From assembly GCF_000718515.1 (NCBI RefSeq), contig NZ_JNZS01000006.1:1-64000 (forward strand): a stretch of 64,000 nt of DNA, read 5' to 3'. This DNA comes from Micromonospora parva. Its GTDB lineage: Bacteria; Actinomycetota; Actinomycetes; Mycobacteriales; Micromonosporaceae. Position numbers and translations under genes: made by a program. The notes below the pieces were generated by a model that was not told where the DNA came from, searched no databases, and saw only the letters and a program-made list of their open reading frames with translations. Below, in pieces: positions 34,659-44,698 of the stretch; within the stretch, counting starts at the first letter, position 1; each line of letters opens with the position of its first letter.

Positions 34659-36416
34659 ATGCCCACCCTGCGTCTCGCCCTGTCCCAGGTCAACCCGACC
34701 GTCGGAGACATCGCCGGAAACGCCGACCTGGTCCGCAGCTGGACCCGCCAGGCCGCCGATGCCGGTGCCCAACTGGTGCTCTTCCCGGAGATGATGCTCA
34801 CCGGTTACCCGGTCGAGGACCTGGTCTTCCGGCCGTCCTTCGTCGCCGCGTCCCGGGCCGCCGTGGAGCGGCTGGCCGCCGACCTGGCCGCCGACGGTCT
34901 CGGCGAGCTGCCGGTGGTGGTCGGCTACCTGGACGCCGACGGGCCGCCGCAGGTCAGCGGGGACGCCGAGGCGGGCCGGGGTGCCCGTAACGCCGCGGCG
35001 CTGCTGCACCGGGGCGTGGTGGCCGCCCGCTACTTCAAGCACCACCTGCCCAACTACGGGGTCTTCGACGAGGACCGGTACTTCGTCTCCGGTGACGAGT
35101 TGACCGTGGTGCGGATCGGCGGTGTGGACGTCGCGCTGACCATCTGCGAGGACCTGTGGCAGGCCGGGGGTCCGTTCGCCGCCGCCCGGCGGGCCGGCGT
35201 CGGGCTGGTCGTCAACATCAACGGCTCGCCGTACGAGCTGAACAAGGACGACATCCGGTTGCCGCTGGTCCGCCGCCGGGCCGCCGAGGCGGGTGCCGCC
35301 ATCGCGTACGTCAACATGACCGGCGGCCAGGACGAGCTGGTCTTCGAGGGCGACTCGATGATCGTCACCGCGGACGGTGAGCTGCTGACCCGGGCCCCGC
35401 AGTTCGTCGAGCACCTGCTCGTACACGATGTCGAGCTGCCGGCCGCCGGCACCGCGCCGACCACCGAGACGGTGGCGGACGGCATGCGGATCGTGCACAG
35501 CACCCTGGACGGCGTTCCGCCCCTGCCGGCCGGCCCGGCCGTCACCGGCGGGCTGATCGAGCCGGTGGCCGACGAGGCCGAGGTGTGGCAGGCGTTGGTG
35601 CTGGGCCTGCGCGACTACGTCAACAAGAACCGGTTCCCCTCGGTGGTGCTCGGCCTCTCCGGCGGCATCGACTCGGCGGTGGTGGCCGCCCTCGCCGTCG
35701 ACGCGCTCGGGCCGGACCGGGTGGTCGGGGTGTCGCTGCCCAGCCAGCACTCCTCGGAGCACTCCCGGGAGGACGCCGCCGACCTGGCCAAGCGCACCGG
35801 CCTGGACTACCGCGTCGAGCCGATCCAGCCGATGGTCGACGGTTTCCTGGCCAACCTGTCACTGTCCGGGGTGGCCGTGGAGAACCTGCAGGCCCGGGTC
35901 CGTGGCGTGATCCTGATGGCGCTGTCGAACCAGGAGGGCCACCTGGTACTCACCACCGGCAACAAGAGCGAGCTGGCGGTCGGCTACTCCACCCTGTACG
36001 GCGACTCGGTGGGCGGCTTCAACCCGGTCAAGGACGTCTGGAAGACGCTGATCTGGCGGCTTGCCAAGTGGCGGAACATGGACGCGGCGCGGCGCGGTGA
36101 GACCGCCCCGATTCCGGAGAACTCGATCGGGAAGCCGCCCAGCGCCGAGCTGAGCCCGGGCCAGCTCGACAGCGACAGCCTGCCCGACTACGACGTCCTG
36201 GACCCGATCCTGATCGGTTACGTCGACGGCGACCTCGGCCGTGACGGGCTGGTCGAGTCGGGTCACGACCCGGCGATCGTGGACAAGGTGCTGCGGCTGG
36301 TGGATACCGCCGAGTACAAGCGACGGCAGTCGGCGCCAGGCACGAAGATCTCCATGAAGGCGTTCGGTCGGGACCGCCGTCTGCCGATCACCAACCGGTG
36401 GCGCGAGCACGGCTGA
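34659..36416 (+). CDS. nadE: NAD synthetase, glutamine-dependent
   Basis: 585 residues; converts deamido-NAD to NAD with glutamine as nitrogen donor. The N-terminal nitrilase-type glutaminase has the triad Glu in [14 protein letters not shown], Lys in [14 protein letters not shown] and Cys in LTICEDLW. The C-terminal synthetase has the ATP loop [16 protein letters not shown] near residue 332 and [18 protein letters not shown]. The length is close to the shorter two-domain form, not the 679-residue mycobacterial one. The ATG at 34659 is 6 bases after CAAGAT (34647-34652). Confidence 0.96.
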   Translation: MPTLRLALSQVNPTVGDIAGNADLVRSWTRQAADAGAQLVLFPEMMLTGYPVEDLVFRPSFVAASRAAVERLAADLAADGLGELPVVVGYLDADGPPQVSGDAEAGRGARNAAALLHRGVVAARYFKHHLPNYGVFDEDRYFVSGDELTVVRIGGVDVALTICEDLWQAGGPFAAARRAGVGLVVNINGSPYELNKDDIRLPLVRRRAAEAGAAIAYVNMTGGQDELVFEGDSMIVTADGELLTRAPQFVEHLLVHDVELPAAGTAPTTETVADGMRIVHSTLDGVPPLPAGPAVTGGLIEPVADEAEVWQALVLGLRDYVNKNRFPSVVLGLSGGIDSAVVAALAVDALGPDRVVGVSLPSQHSSEHSREDAADLAKRTGLDYRVEPIQPMVDGFLANLSLSGVAVENLQARVRGVILMALSNQEGHLVLTTGNKSELAVGYSTLYGDSVGGFNPVKDVWKTLIWRLAKWRNMDAARRGETAPIPENSIGKPPSAELSPGQLDSDSLPDYDVLDPILIGYVDGDLGRDGLVESGHDPAIVDKVLRLVDTAEYKRRQSAPGTKISMKAFGRDRRLPITNRWREHG

Positions 36417-36612
36417 GCCGTACCCCTGGGGGTGCCGGGTCGGTGACACGGCCCGGCGCCGCCGCACGGCGACCTGGCGGTCACGTCGCCGCCTTCTCGC
36501 CCCGGCTGGAGTGACATCTTGCACTGGGCCCTGCCGTCAGCCCGTCGCGCGGTGCGACGATCGCGACGGAACCCGGGGACCGCGCAGGCGGCCTCGAGGA
36601 AGGGAGACAGAG

Positions 36613-37458
36613 ATGGTGGAGTCCACTCCGAACGAGGTGACCGCGTTGTACGGCGGCCCGGCCACCCGACGGGTCCGCACCCGCGACCTGATGGCCGCCA
36701 AGGAGCGCGGCGAGCGGTGGCCGATGCTCACCTCGTACGACCAGTACACCGCGTCGATCTTCGATCAGGCGGGGGTCCCGGTGCTGCTGGTCGGCGACTC
36801 GGCAGCGAACAACGTGTTCGGCTACGAGACGACCCTGCCGATCACCGTCGACGAGCTGCTTCCGTTGGTACGGGCGGTGGTGCGGGCGACCCGGCAGGCG
36901 CTGATCGTCGGTGACCTGCCGTTCGGCTCGTACGAGGAGGGCCCGGCCCAGGCGCTGCGGACCGCCGTCCGGTTCATGAAGGAGGGTGGCTGCCACGCGG
37001 TGAAGTTGGAGGGTGGCCGCCGTAACGCCGCGCAGATCGCCGCGATCGTCGGTGCCGGCATTCCGGTGATGGCACACATCGGTTTCACCCCGCAGAGCGA
37101 GCACACCCTGGGCGGCTACCGGGTGCAGGGCCGGGGCGACGCCGCCGACGAGGTGCTGGCCGACGCGCGGGCGGTGGCGGAGGCGGGCGCTTTCGCTGTG
37201 GTGCTGGAGATGGTGCCCGGTGAGGTGGCCAAGCGGATCACCCACGAGCTGCCGATTCCCACAGTGGGCATCGGCGCGGGCCCGGACACCGACGCGCAGG
37301 TGCTGGTCTGGCAGGACATGGCCGGGCTGCGGACCGGCAAGGCCCCCCGGTTCGTCAAGCGGTACGCGGACCTGGCCGGCGCGCTCACCGACGCCACCCG
37401 CCGGTTCGCCGACGAGGTCCGCGGCGGCGAGTTCCCCGCCGCCGAGCACACCTTCTAG
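36613..37458 (+). CDS. panB: 3-methyl-2-oxobutanoate hydroxymethyltransferase PanB
   Basis: 281 residues; first step of pantothenate synthesis, using methylene-tetrahydrofolate. Motifs: [64 protein letters not shown], and [21 protein letters not shown]. The ATG at 36613 is preceded by AGGGAG. The order glnA2 - panB is shared with M. tuberculosis. Confidence 0.97.
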   Translation: MVESTPNEVTALYGGPATRRVRTRDLMAAKERGERWPMLTSYDQYTASIFDQAGVPVLLVGDSAANNVFGYETTLPITVDELLPLVRAVVRATRQALIVGDLPFGSYEEGPAQALRTAVRFMKEGGCHAVKLEGGRRNAAQIAAIVGAGIPVMAHIGFTPQSEHTLGGYRVQGRGDAADEVLADARAVAEAGAFAVVLEMVPGEVAKRITHELPIPTVGIGAGPDTDAQVLVWQDMAGLRTGKAPRFVKRYADLAGALTDATRRFADEVRGGEFPAAEHTF

Positions 37459-37463
37459 CCAGC

Positions 37464-37505
37464 GGTGTCGGGGTGTCCCCCGCACGGGTGGGACACCCCG
37501 ACACC
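37464..37505. terminator. perfect 16-bp hairpin between panB and F420 reductase
   Basis: GGTGTCGGGGTGTCCC (37464-37479) and its exact complement (37490-37505), 10-base loop, between convergent genes. Confidence 0.85.
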
Positions 37506-37510
37506 GAGGC

Positions 37511-38209
37511 TCAGAGGTCGGTGACGCGGATGCCGGCGTGGGCCTTGTAGCGCTTGTTGATGGCGATCAGGTTGGCGGTGAACGCCTCGATCTGGTGGGC
37601 GTTGCGCAACCGGCCGGCGTAGATGCCCCGCATGCCGGGGATCCGGGCGGCGAGCGCGCCGACGATGTCGACCAGCTCACGGTCCTCGGTGCAGATCAGC
37701 ACGTCCAGATCGATCCGGTCGACCTCGGGGTCGGCCAGCAGCGGTGCGCTGACGTGGTTGAACGCGGCGCAGACCCGGGAGTTGGGCAGCAGCGCGGCGG
37801 CCTGCTGCACGGCACTGCCCTCGTCGACCGTCAACGCGTACGGGCCCTGCTTGTCGAAGCCGAGCGGGTTGACGCAGTCGACGACGATCCGGCCGGCGAG
37901 CGGCTCGGCGAGGGCGGCGACGGTGGCGGCGTGCCCGTCCCACGGCACCGCGATGATCACCACGTCGCTGCGTCGGGCCACCTCGTCGTTGGCGGCACCG
38001 GTGACGCTGCCGCTGGCCGGCACCCCGGGCAGGGCGGCGATCTCGGCCGCGGACTCGGCGGCCCGCTCCGCCGACCTCGATCCGATCAGCACCGTCTGAC
38101 CGGCCCGCGCGAACCGGTAGGCGAGGCCCCGCCCCTGGTCGCCGGTGCCACCGATGATGCCGACCGTCAGCCCGGACACGTCGGGCAGCGTGCTCGCGTC
38201 GTATGCCAT
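37511..38209 (-). CDS. npdG: NADPH-dependent F420 reductase
   Basis: 232 residues. Passes hydride between F420H2 and NADP. The Rossmann loop is TVGIIGGTGDQGRGLAYRFARAG with the NADP-type GSRS turn at residues about 45-48, followed by DVVIIAVPWDGH and RIVDCVNPLG-like block. The ATG at 38209 is 6 bases after GAGGAT. It can feed F420-dependent enzymes such as the one at 201-1115. Confidence 0.9.
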   Translation of the reverse strand: MAYDASTLPDVSGLTVGIIGGTGDQGRGLAYRFARAGQTVLIGSRSAERAAESAAEIAALPGVPASGSVTGAANDEVARRSDVVIIAVPWDGHAATVAALAEPLAGRIVVDCVNPLGFDKQGPYALTVDEGSAVQQAAALLPNSRVCAAFNHVSAPLLADPEVDRIDLDVLICTEDRELVDIVGALAARIPGMRGIYAGRLRNAHQIEAFTANLIAINKRYKAHAGIRVTDL

Positions 38210-38300
38210 GGCCTCATCCTCGCAAACCGCCCGGTGGGTCAGCAGCGCCGAGCGTTGTGAGAATCCCCGCTACCCCGGCGCTCACGAACACCGGCAGCGC

Positions 38301-39731
38301 TCAGGCCAGCTCGAACAGGACGCTCCGGGCCGCCGGGTCGGCCGTGACCAGCCGGACCCGCACGCGTTCGCCGAGCGGCAGTTGGCCGAGGCAGCGGGCG
38401 CGTACCGGCGGGGCGTCCAGCGCGACGGTGCCACCTTGCGGGCGGGGCCGGGACTTGCCGTTGGGCGGGGCGTCGACGTCGAGGACGGCCGCGTCGAAGG
38501 TTTCGCCGACCCGGTGTTCCAGCACCGCCGCCTCGGCCAGCTCGACGGCGCCACGAGCGGCCGACGAGGCGACCCGGTCGGTGCTCGCCATCGCCTCGGG
38601 CAGCCGGGGCAGGGCGGCGCGGGCCCAGTCGGGCACCGGCTGGCCGGTGTGCAGGGCCAGGCAGACCTCGGTGGCGTACCGGTCGGCAAGCCGCCGCAAC
38701 GGGGCCGTCACGTGGGCGTACGCGGCTGCCACACCGCCGTGTTCCGGCTGCTCCGGCACTTCGCCGTCGAAGGCGGTGTACGCGGCACCGCGCATCAGCT
38801 CGGCCGCCTGGTCGATGAACGCCGCGGCGCGCGGCTGGGCCGGGTCCAGAGCGGCGATGACCTGTCCCGGGCCCACGTCGTCGGGCCAGTGCACGCCCAG
38901 CGGGGCGGCGGCGGCCCGGAGCCGCTGCACCGCCTCCGGTTTGGGCGCCGGCATGGTCCGCAGCAGGCCGACCCGGCCGGCCAGCATGATGTCGGCGGCG
39001 GCCATCCCGGTCAGCAGGGAGATCTGCGCGTTGTGCTCCTCCATCGGCACCGGCGCGCGCAGCACCAGTCGCCAGCCCTCACCGTCAGGCTCCAGATCCT
39101 GCTCGGGCAGCGGCAGGTTGATGGCGCCGCGCCGCAACCCCCGCGCGGTCAGCAGGTCGCCGATCTCCGGCAGCAGGGCGATCGGGTCGGCCAGCCGTCC
39201 GGCCTCGGCCGCCGCCTGCACACCTGGGTAGTCGAGTTTGGCGCGACTGCGGACCAGGGCGCGTTCCACCTCGACGGCCACGGTGGCGCCGTCGGCGTCC
39301 AGGTCGATGGTCCAGAGCACCGCGGCCCGGTCGACGTCGGGCAGCAGGCTGGCGGCACCCTCGCTGAGGGTGCGCGGGTGCAGCGGCACGTTCCCGTCGG
39401 GCAGGTAGATGGTCTGCCCGCGCCGCCAGGTTTCCGCCTCCAACGCCCCACCAGGGGTGACGTGCGCGGCGACGTCGGCGATCGCGTACCGCACCCGGTA
39501 GCCGCCACCCGGGCGGCGGGCGAGGTGCATCGCCTGGTCCAGGTCCCGCGAGGTGGCGGGGTCGACGGTGACGAACGGTATGTCGGTGCGGTCGACGGGC
39601 GGCTGCGGCGGTGCCGCAGCCGCCTCGTCGGCCTCACGCTGGGCGTCGGCAGGGAAATCCTCGGGCAGGCCGAGTTCCCGGCGCAACGCGCCGAAGTCGA
39701 TGCGGGGCGCGAGTACGCGTCGGATGACCAC
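38301..39731 (-). CDS. RNB-domain ribonuclease (RNase II/R-like)
   Basis: 476 residues. The RNB catalytic core is FVTVDPATSRDLDQAMHLARR, with the acidic residues that bind magnesium, then YRVRYAIADVAAHV and YLPDGNVPLHPRTLSEGAASLLP. Short for the family: there are no clear cold-shock domains before the core and only a small OB-like tail, so it is a minimal RNB enzyme, a type common in actinomycetes. 3' to 5' RNA decay is expected. The GTG at 39731 is 6 bases after CAGGAT. Confidence 0.9.
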   Translation of the reverse strand: MVIRRVLAPRIDFGALRRELGLPEDFPADAQREADEAAAAPPQPPVDRTDIPFVTVDPATSRDLDQAMHLARRPGGGYRVRYAIADVAAHVTPGGALEAETWRRGQTIYLPDGNVPLHPRTLSEGAASLLPDVDRAAVLWTIDLDADGATVAVEVERALVRSRAKLDYPGVQAAAEAGRLADPIALLPEIGDLLTARGLRRGAINLPLPEQDLEPDGEGWRLVLRAPVPMEEHNAQISLLTGMAAADIMLAGRVGLLRTMPAPKPEAVQRLRAAAAPLGVHWPDDVGPGQVIAALDPAQPRAAAFIDQAAELMRGAAYTAFDGEVPEQPEHGGVAAAYAHVTAPLRRLADRYATEVCLALHTGQPVPDWARAALPRLPEAMASTDRVASSAARGAVELAEAAVLEHRVGETFDAAVLDVDAPPNGKSRPRPQGGTVALDAPPVRARCLGQLPLGERVRVRLVTADPAARSVLFELA

Positions 39732-39811
39732 GGGTCAATCCTGACAGTGCCACCGGTGATCCGCTTCCGGTGACCGGCCGGGAATTCCACCTGGCAAGAG
39801 GTGGTCCGTGC

Positions 39812-40624
39812 TCAGCCTGTCGCCTTCCGGGCGGCGGAGCGGGCGCCCTTCGGTGCGGTGGCCCGAGCGGCGACCGGCCGGGCCGGCGACTTGCGGGCGG
39901 TCACCTTGCGCGCCGGCGCCTTGGCCGCGACGGTCTTCTTCGCCGGGGCCTTCTTCGCCGCCGCCTTGCGGGCGGTGGTCGACGAGGTGCCGGTCGCCTT
40001 CGCGGCCGGGGCCTTCTTGGCCGGGGCCTTGCGCGCGCCGCCGCTGGGGCGGGTGGACGCGGTCTTCTTCGCCGCTGTCGTCTTCTTCGCCGCTGTCTTC
40101 TTGGCGGCGGACGCCGTGGTCGCGACCTTGCGCGCCGGGGCCTTCGCCGCGGTGGCGGTCTTACGGGCGGGGGCCTTCGCGGCCGTGGTCTTCTTCGCCG
40201 CCGAGGCCGTCGTCTTCTTCGCCGCGCTCGCCGTCTTCTTCGTCGCGGCGGTGGTCTTCTTCGCGGCGGTGGTGGTCTTGCGCGCCGCCGACGCCGGAGC
40301 GCGCTTGGCGGTGGCGGTCGTCTTGCGGGTGGCGGCAGCGGTCTTCGCCGGCGCCTTCTTGGCCGCGGCCGTGGTCTTGGTCGTGGTCCGCTTCGCCGGT
40401 GCCTTCTTCGCGGGGGCCTTCTTCGCCGCCGTGGTGGTCTTCTTGGCCGGCGCGCGGCCTGCCGCACCGGCCGCCTTGCGGGCCGGTGCCTTCGCGGCAC
40501 CGGCGGTGGACTTGCGCACGGGGGTGGTCCGGCTCGCCGCCGTGTTCCGCTCCGCCGCGGCGGTCTTCTTCGCGGTGGTGCGTCGGGCGGCCGGGCGCTT
40601 GGTGGCCTGCTGTGCTTCGGCCAT
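39812..40624 (-). CDS. histone H1-like Lys/Ala/Thr-rich protein
   Basis: 270 residues, nearly all Ala, Lys, Thr, Pro and Arg, built from KKAPAKK, ARKTTTAAKK and AKAPARK repeats. It looks like the DNA-binding tail of H1 or of actinobacterial HU, but with no HU domain ahead of it. Probably binds and condenses DNA. The ATG at 40624 follows GAGGAGGGA. Repeats of this kind vary in number, so exact length may differ between strains. Confidence 0.85.
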   Translation of the reverse strand: MAEAQQATKRPAARRTTAKKTAAAERNTAASRTTPVRKSTAGAAKAPARKAAGAAGRAPAKKTTTAAKKAPAKKAPAKRTTTKTTAAAKKAPAKTAAATRKTTATAKRAPASAARKTTTAAKKTTAATKKTASAAKKTTASAAKKTTAAKAPARKTATAAKAPARKVATTASAAKKTAAKKTTAAKKTASTRPSGGARKAPAKKAPAAKATGTSSTTARKAAAKKAPAKKTVAAKAPARKVTARKSPARPVAARATAPKGARSAARKATG

Positions 40625-40707
40625 CGTGGTTCCCTCCTCGGGGGACGTGCTCTCGCGTGCGTCCTCGCGGAGCACGAAATGCCTCGGCGCGAGCCGTCCC
40701 GCGCCGC

Positions 40708-40911
40708 CTATCTGTCGTCCCCGGCCCAACGAGCGTCCTCGGCATCCCACGCCTCGTTCCGCTCCTGCACTCGTTGCAGGGCGTTCTCGGCGTCGGCCGC
40801 CGAGTCGTACGGCCCGAGAACGTGCTTCGCCGGACACACGTTGGCGTCCGTCTCGACCCGGTGATGTCGGGTGCACCAGTAGAACTGCCCACCACGTTCG
40901 CTGTCGCTCAT
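40708..40911 (-). CDS. small Cys/His protein
   Basis: 67 residues, MSDSERGGQFYWCTRHHRVE at the start, with Cys-X2-His-His and a second Cys in NVCPAKHVLGPYDSAADAE. The ligands could make one zinc site; the rest is a charged helix. Function unknown. A GTG at 40920 would add three residues. It lies 83 bases upstream of the H1-like gene in the same direction. Confidence 0.75.
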   Translation of the reverse strand: MSDSERGGQFYWCTRHHRVETDANVCPAKHVLGPYDSAADAENALQRVQERNEAWDAEDARWAGDDR

Positions 40912-41087
40912 GGGAATCACTGTGCACCGCGAACCGGCCGGCCGCCACCGGATCGCACAAGTCGCCGACGATCTCCACAGTAGATATGCATCGGCTCTGT
41001 CGGGCCGAAACGGCGAAACGCGTGGGACTGGAACACCAGAAGATGCGCAGGTGAGCCGCGCGGTGGCGTCCCCTCTATGATCGCCGG

Positions 41088-41585
41088 ATGGCGATTCCGG
41101 ACTACATCGTGGGCATGCGCAAGCACGTCGGCCACGACCTGCTCTGGCTGCCGAGCGTCAGCGCGGTGGTCCGCAACGACGCCGGTGAGCTGCTGCTCGG
41201 ACAGCGCGCCGACGACGGGCGCTGGTCGGTGATCAGTGGTTTCGTCGAGCCGGGCGAGCAGCCGGCCACCGCGCTGGTCCGCGAGGTGCGTGAGGAGACG
41301 GGGCTGGACGTGGCGCCGGTGCGGATGTCCAGCGCCGTGTCGCACCCGCACACGTACCCGAACGGGGACCGGTGCGAATACCTCAACCTGGGGTTTCTGT
41401 GTCGGCTAATGGCCGGCACCGCCCGGGTCAACGACGACGAGTCGCTGGACGTGCGGTGGTTCCCGTTGGACCGGCTGCCCGAACTGGACAAGCACGCCCT
41501 GCTGGTCATCGCGTACGCGCTGCGGGAAAACCAGTTGGCCGGTTACCTGGAGCCGGGCACGACGTGGGACGACGTGCCCGACTGA
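41088..41585 (+). CDS. NUDIX hydrolase
   Basis: 165 residues. The Nudix box is GFVEPGEQPATALVREVREE followed by TGL, matching GX5EX7REUXEEXGU. It resembles actinobacterial pyrophosphatases that follow MVSGF-type starts (WSVISGFVEPGE). Substrate unknown. The ATG at 41088 is 6 bases after TATGAT (41076-41081). Confidence 0.92.
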   Translation: MAIPDYIVGMRKHVGHDLLWLPSVSAVVRNDAGELLLGQRADDGRWSVISGFVEPGEQPATALVREVREETGLDVAPVRMSSAVSHPHTYPNGDRCEYLNLGFLCRLMAGTARVNDDESLDVRWFPLDRLPELDKHALLVIAYALRENQLAGYLEPGTTWDDVPD

Positions 41586-41588
41586 GGT

Positions 41589-42545
41589 TCACACCGGGGT
41601 CGGCGCGAGGGCGACGGGCACGGCGGGCGCGGACCGGGCCGCCCGAATGGTGTACGCGAGCGCGTACGGCATGCAGGCCAGGTAGAACATCGGCTCCAGC
41701 AACAGGCGGTCGGTGATCAGGAAGATCTCCCACGACGTGGGGCGGGGCAGGCCGAAGTTCCAGTCGGTCCAGCAGGCGAAGAGCCACAACGGCGCGGAGA
41801 TCCGGTCGACGCTGTCCGCTGTCATCGCGTCGGCCGCAACGGTGCCAGGCCCCGGAATGGTCTGGATCACGAAGAGGATCACGGCCAGGTCGGCGGCGAC
41901 GAGCGCGCCGACGAGGCCCACCGACCAGGCGACGCCGACCCGGCCCCGGGCGGCGAGGCTCGCCGCAGCCCAGAGGGCCAGCGTCAGGCCCGCCGACCAG
42001 AGCAGCAGACCGGGTACGAAGCTGCCGAGGACACTGCCGTTGATGACGGACATGAGCCCGAGTGCGGCCACACCGACGGGGAGCACCACGCCGAGCGCGA
42101 TGCGCAGTGGCCCGTGCAGTGCGGTGTGCCGGGCCGACCGTGCCGTGTACTTCGCCAACAGCACCGCGAAGCCGAGGATCAACATCGACCAGAGCGGCAA
42201 CTGCACCGCGCTCGACCAGCTCACCAGCATCGACAGCCAGTTGTAGACCTGCGCCATGGCCAGCGCGCTGACGACCACGATCGCGGCGCAGGCGAGGGGG
42301 GCCAGGAGCAGGGCGGCGGCGGTACGGCGGGCCCGCTGATGCATCAGGCGGCGGTCGAGGAGCGGGGCACCGGCTCGGCTGACGGCGAGGCTCGCCGCGA
42401 AGCCGACCATCGTCGTCCGGCGACCGTTCTCGGCGAGCACGTGCAGCTCGGCGGCCCATTCGCGGCGCAGGTCGTCGCGGACGTCGGCCGGCCAGCGGCG
42501 CGCGGCCAGCCCCAGCAGCAGCTCGGCGATCCGACGGGTCAGCAT
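41589..42545 (-). CDS. PadR-linked membrane protein B
   Basis: 318 residues, about eight spans after an N-terminal cytoplasmic segment (AARRWPADVRDDLRREWAAELHV). A clear paralogue of the gene just upstream: the segments DDLRREWAAELHVLAE, GFAASLAVSRAGAP and NFGLPRP are shared. Probably part of a membrane complex under PadR control; no known family is assigned. It starts 31 bases after its paralogue. Confidence 0.75.
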   Translation of the reverse strand: MLTRRIAELLLGLAARRWPADVRDDLRREWAAELHVLAENGRRTTMVGFAASLAVSRAGAPLLDRRLMHQRARRTAAALLLAPLACAAIVVVSALAMAQVYNWLSMLVSWSSAVQLPLWSMLILGFAVLLAKYTARSARHTALHGPLRIALGVVLPVGVAALGLMSVINGSVLGSFVPGLLLWSAGLTLALWAAASLAARGRVGVAWSVGLVGALVAADLAVILFVIQTIPGPGTVAADAMTADSVDRISAPLWLFACWTDWNFGLPRPTSWEIFLITDRLLLEPMFYLACMPYALAYTIRAARSAPAVPVALAPTPV

Positions 42546-42576
42546 GCCGGCGCTCCGGTGGTTGCTCGCGTGGCGT

Positions 42577-43584
42577 TCACCCGTTCGCCGCTCGGGTGCC
42601 CGGGTTGGGCTTTCGGCTCGACGTGGACGTCCAGCCGGTGGCGCTGCGCGTCGCCCCCAGAGCGGCGGGCGCGAACCGGGCCGCCCGGATGGTGTAGGCG
42701 AGCGCGTACGGCATGCAGGCCAGGTAGAGCATGGGCTCCACCAGCACCCGGTTGGTGATCAGGAAGATCTCCCACTGGATCGGCCGGGGCAGGCCGAAGT
42801 TCCAGTCCGTCCAGCAGGCGAAGAGCCACAGCGGCGCGGAGATCGGGTCGACGCGTTCCCGTGCCTCGATCACCGGACCGGCGCCGATTCCGCCCGGGTA
42901 GGTGTCGACGACGGGGAGGATCACCGCGAGGTCGGCGGCGACGAGCGCGCCGAGGACGCCCACCCACCAGGCGGCGCGGAGGCGACCCCGGGCGGCGAGG
43001 CTCGCCGCGGCCCAGAGGGCGAGGGTCAGGCCGGCCAACCAGAGCAACAGACCGGGTACGGCGCCGGCCAGGCTCTCGGGACTGGTGACGCGCACGAACA
43101 GGATGACGGCCGCGCCGAGCGGGATGACCACGCCGAGCGCTATGCGCAACGGACTGGCGAGGGCGGTGTACCGGGCCCAGCGGGCAGCGAACACCGCCAA
43201 CACGACCGCCAGCACGATGACGACAGTCGTCCAGATCGGCTTCTGCGCCCGCTCCGCCCAACCTGCCCGGAACATCAACCAGTTGTAGACCGGGAACATC
43301 ACCAACGCACCGACGGCCACGATCCCGACGCAGGCGATCGGGGACAGCAGTAACGCGGCGACAGTGCGGCCGGTTCGACCACGCATCAGGGTGCGGTCGA
43401 CGAGCGGGGCACCGGCACGACTGACGGCGAGGCTCGCCGCGAAGCCGACCATCGTCGTCCAACGACCAGTCTCGGCGAGCACGTGCAGCTCGGCGGCCCA
43501 TTCGCGGCGCAGGTCGTCGCGGACCTCGGCCGGCCAGCGCCGGGCGGCCAACTCCAGCAGCAGCTCGGCGGCCCGGCGGGTCAC
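42577..43584 (-). CDS. PadR-linked membrane protein A
   Basis: 335 residues, about eight spans, same build as protein B. The N-terminus TRRAAELLLELAARRWPAEV matches the paralogue TRRIAELLLGLAARRWPADV. The GTG at 43584 overlaps the PadR stop (GTGA), which implies translational coupling. A GTG at 43587 is equally readable. The two genes are a tandem duplication whose C-termini have diverged. Confidence 0.75.
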   Translation of the reverse strand: MTRRAAELLLELAARRWPAEVRDDLRREWAAELHVLAETGRWTTMVGFAASLAVSRAGAPLVDRTLMRGRTGRTVAALLLSPIACVGIVAVGALVMFPVYNWLMFRAGWAERAQKPIWTTVVIVLAVVLAVFAARWARYTALASPLRIALGVVIPLGAAVILFVRVTSPESLAGAVPGLLLWLAGLTLALWAAASLAARGRLRAAWWVGVLGALVAADLAVILPVVDTYPGGIGAGPVIEARERVDPISAPLWLFACWTDWNFGLPRPIQWEIFLITNRVLVEPMLYLACMPYALAYTIRAARFAPAALGATRSATGWTSTSSRKPNPGTRAANG

Positions 43585-43913
43585 CACGCTGGCGCCCCGG
43601 TGGGTTCGGTGACGCCCCAGGACGGACGACCGTCGGGGATCGCGGCCCGCAGCTCGGCGAGCGTCCGTCGGGCCTGCGCCACGCCTTCGGCGGTCAGCCG
43701 GTAGTAGCGGCGAGCCGGTCGGCCGGCCGTGGCGGGGTCGATCGCCTCCCAGTCGGAGGCCAGCCAGCCGGCCCCCTGCAGCCGGTGCAGCACCGGGTAG
43801 AGGGTGCCGCTGGGCAGGCCGGTCAGTCGCATCAGGTCCAGCCCGTAGTGCTGCTCGTCGGGCTCGGCGAGCAGCGCCGCGAGCACCTTCGCGACCGGAA
43901 TCGTGATCCGCAT
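43581..43913 (-). CDS. PadR family transcriptional regulator
   Basis: 110 residues: PVAKVLAALLAEPDEQHYGLDLMRLTG, then PSGTLYPVLHRLQGAGWLASDWE and the wing GRPARRYYRLTAEG. The ATG at 43913 is 6 bases after TACAGT (43920-43925), the leaderless pattern, so the longer start at 43952 is rejected. It probably represses its operon, which holds the two membrane proteins. Confidence 0.92.
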   Translation of the reverse strand: MRITIPVAKVLAALLAEPDEQHYGLDLMRLTGLPSGTLYPVLHRLQGAGWLASDWEAIDPATAGRPARRYYRLTAEGVAQARRTLAELRAAIPDGRPSWGVTEPTGAPAW

Positions 43914-44078
43914 CCGACCACTGTATCGGAACTCTACATAGGGTGGGAGCACCTTCTCCGCGCGTCGGTCGGGTGGGGCCGCATCGATCGTCGTGGCGTC
44001 GCCGCCGCACCGCGCGGTCGGCTGGCGGCGCGGCGGTCACGTAGTCTGGCGGACTTTGCTTCTTCCGAGGAGGTTGAC

Positions 44079-44669
44079 GTGGCCGAGTACCCGCAGGACG
44101 TCGTGCAGCGCTTCCACGCCACCCCCGAACAAGTCGACGCCGGCCTGGTCGGCGAGCCGCCCCGGACCTGGGCGTCCATCGTCATCGAGGAGTACGACCC
44201 GGCCTGGGCGCAGCGATTCGCCGCCGTCCGCACGTCGATCGTCGAAGCGCTGGGCGACGTGGCCCTCGGTGTGGAACACGTGGGGTCCACGGCGGTGCCG
44301 GGGCTGGCGGCCAAACCGATCATCGACGTCGACCTCACCGTCGAGGACACCGCGACGGAGCCTGCCTATCTCCCCGCGCTGGAGCGGCTCGGGTACCGGC
44401 TCGTCCTGCGCGAGCCCTGGTGGCACGGGCATCGGATGCTCGTCGGCCCGGCCGAGGACGTCAACCTGCATGTCTGGCCGCAGGGCGCGCCCGAGCCGGT
44501 CCGGCACCGGCTCTTCCGCGACTGGCTGCGCTCGCATCCGGACGACCGGGAGCGGTACGCCGAGACCAAGCGCCGCCTCGCGCGCGACACGGCGCACCGG
44601 CCCCGCGACTACAGCCTGGCGAAGAACGACGTGATCGACGAGATCTACGCCCGCGTCTTCGCCGCCTGA
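44079..44669 (+). CDS. GrpB family protein
   Basis: 196 residues with the GrpB/UPF0157 core: VEHVGSTAVPGLAAKPIIDVDL, then HRMLVGPAEDVNLHVWP and YSLAKNDVIDEIYARV. The fold is a nucleotidyltransferase; the reaction is not known. The GTG at 44079 follows GAGGAGG, and TAGTCT (44042-44047) is a likely -10 element. Confidence 0.88.
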   Translation: MAEYPQDVVQRFHATPEQVDAGLVGEPPRTWASIVIEEYDPAWAQRFAAVRTSIVEALGDVALGVEHVGSTAVPGLAAKPIIDVDLTVEDTATEPAYLPALERLGYRLVLREPWWHGHRMLVGPAEDVNLHVWPQGAPEPVRHRLFRDWLRSHPDDRERYAETKRRLARDTAHRPRDYSLAKNDVIDEIYARVFAA

Positions 44670-44698
44670 CGACCTCGTGTCGCCGCCGTCCACGCGCA

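Noticed and set aside
36511..36612. N-terminal extension of PanB
   Set aside because: The ATG at 36613 has AGGGAG in front and matches the usual length; the upstream codons have no family similarity.
39812..40978. HU-type histone with an N-terminal HU domain
   Set aside because: The frame upstream of 40624 has no HU motifs and the ATG at 40624 has a strong ribosome binding site.
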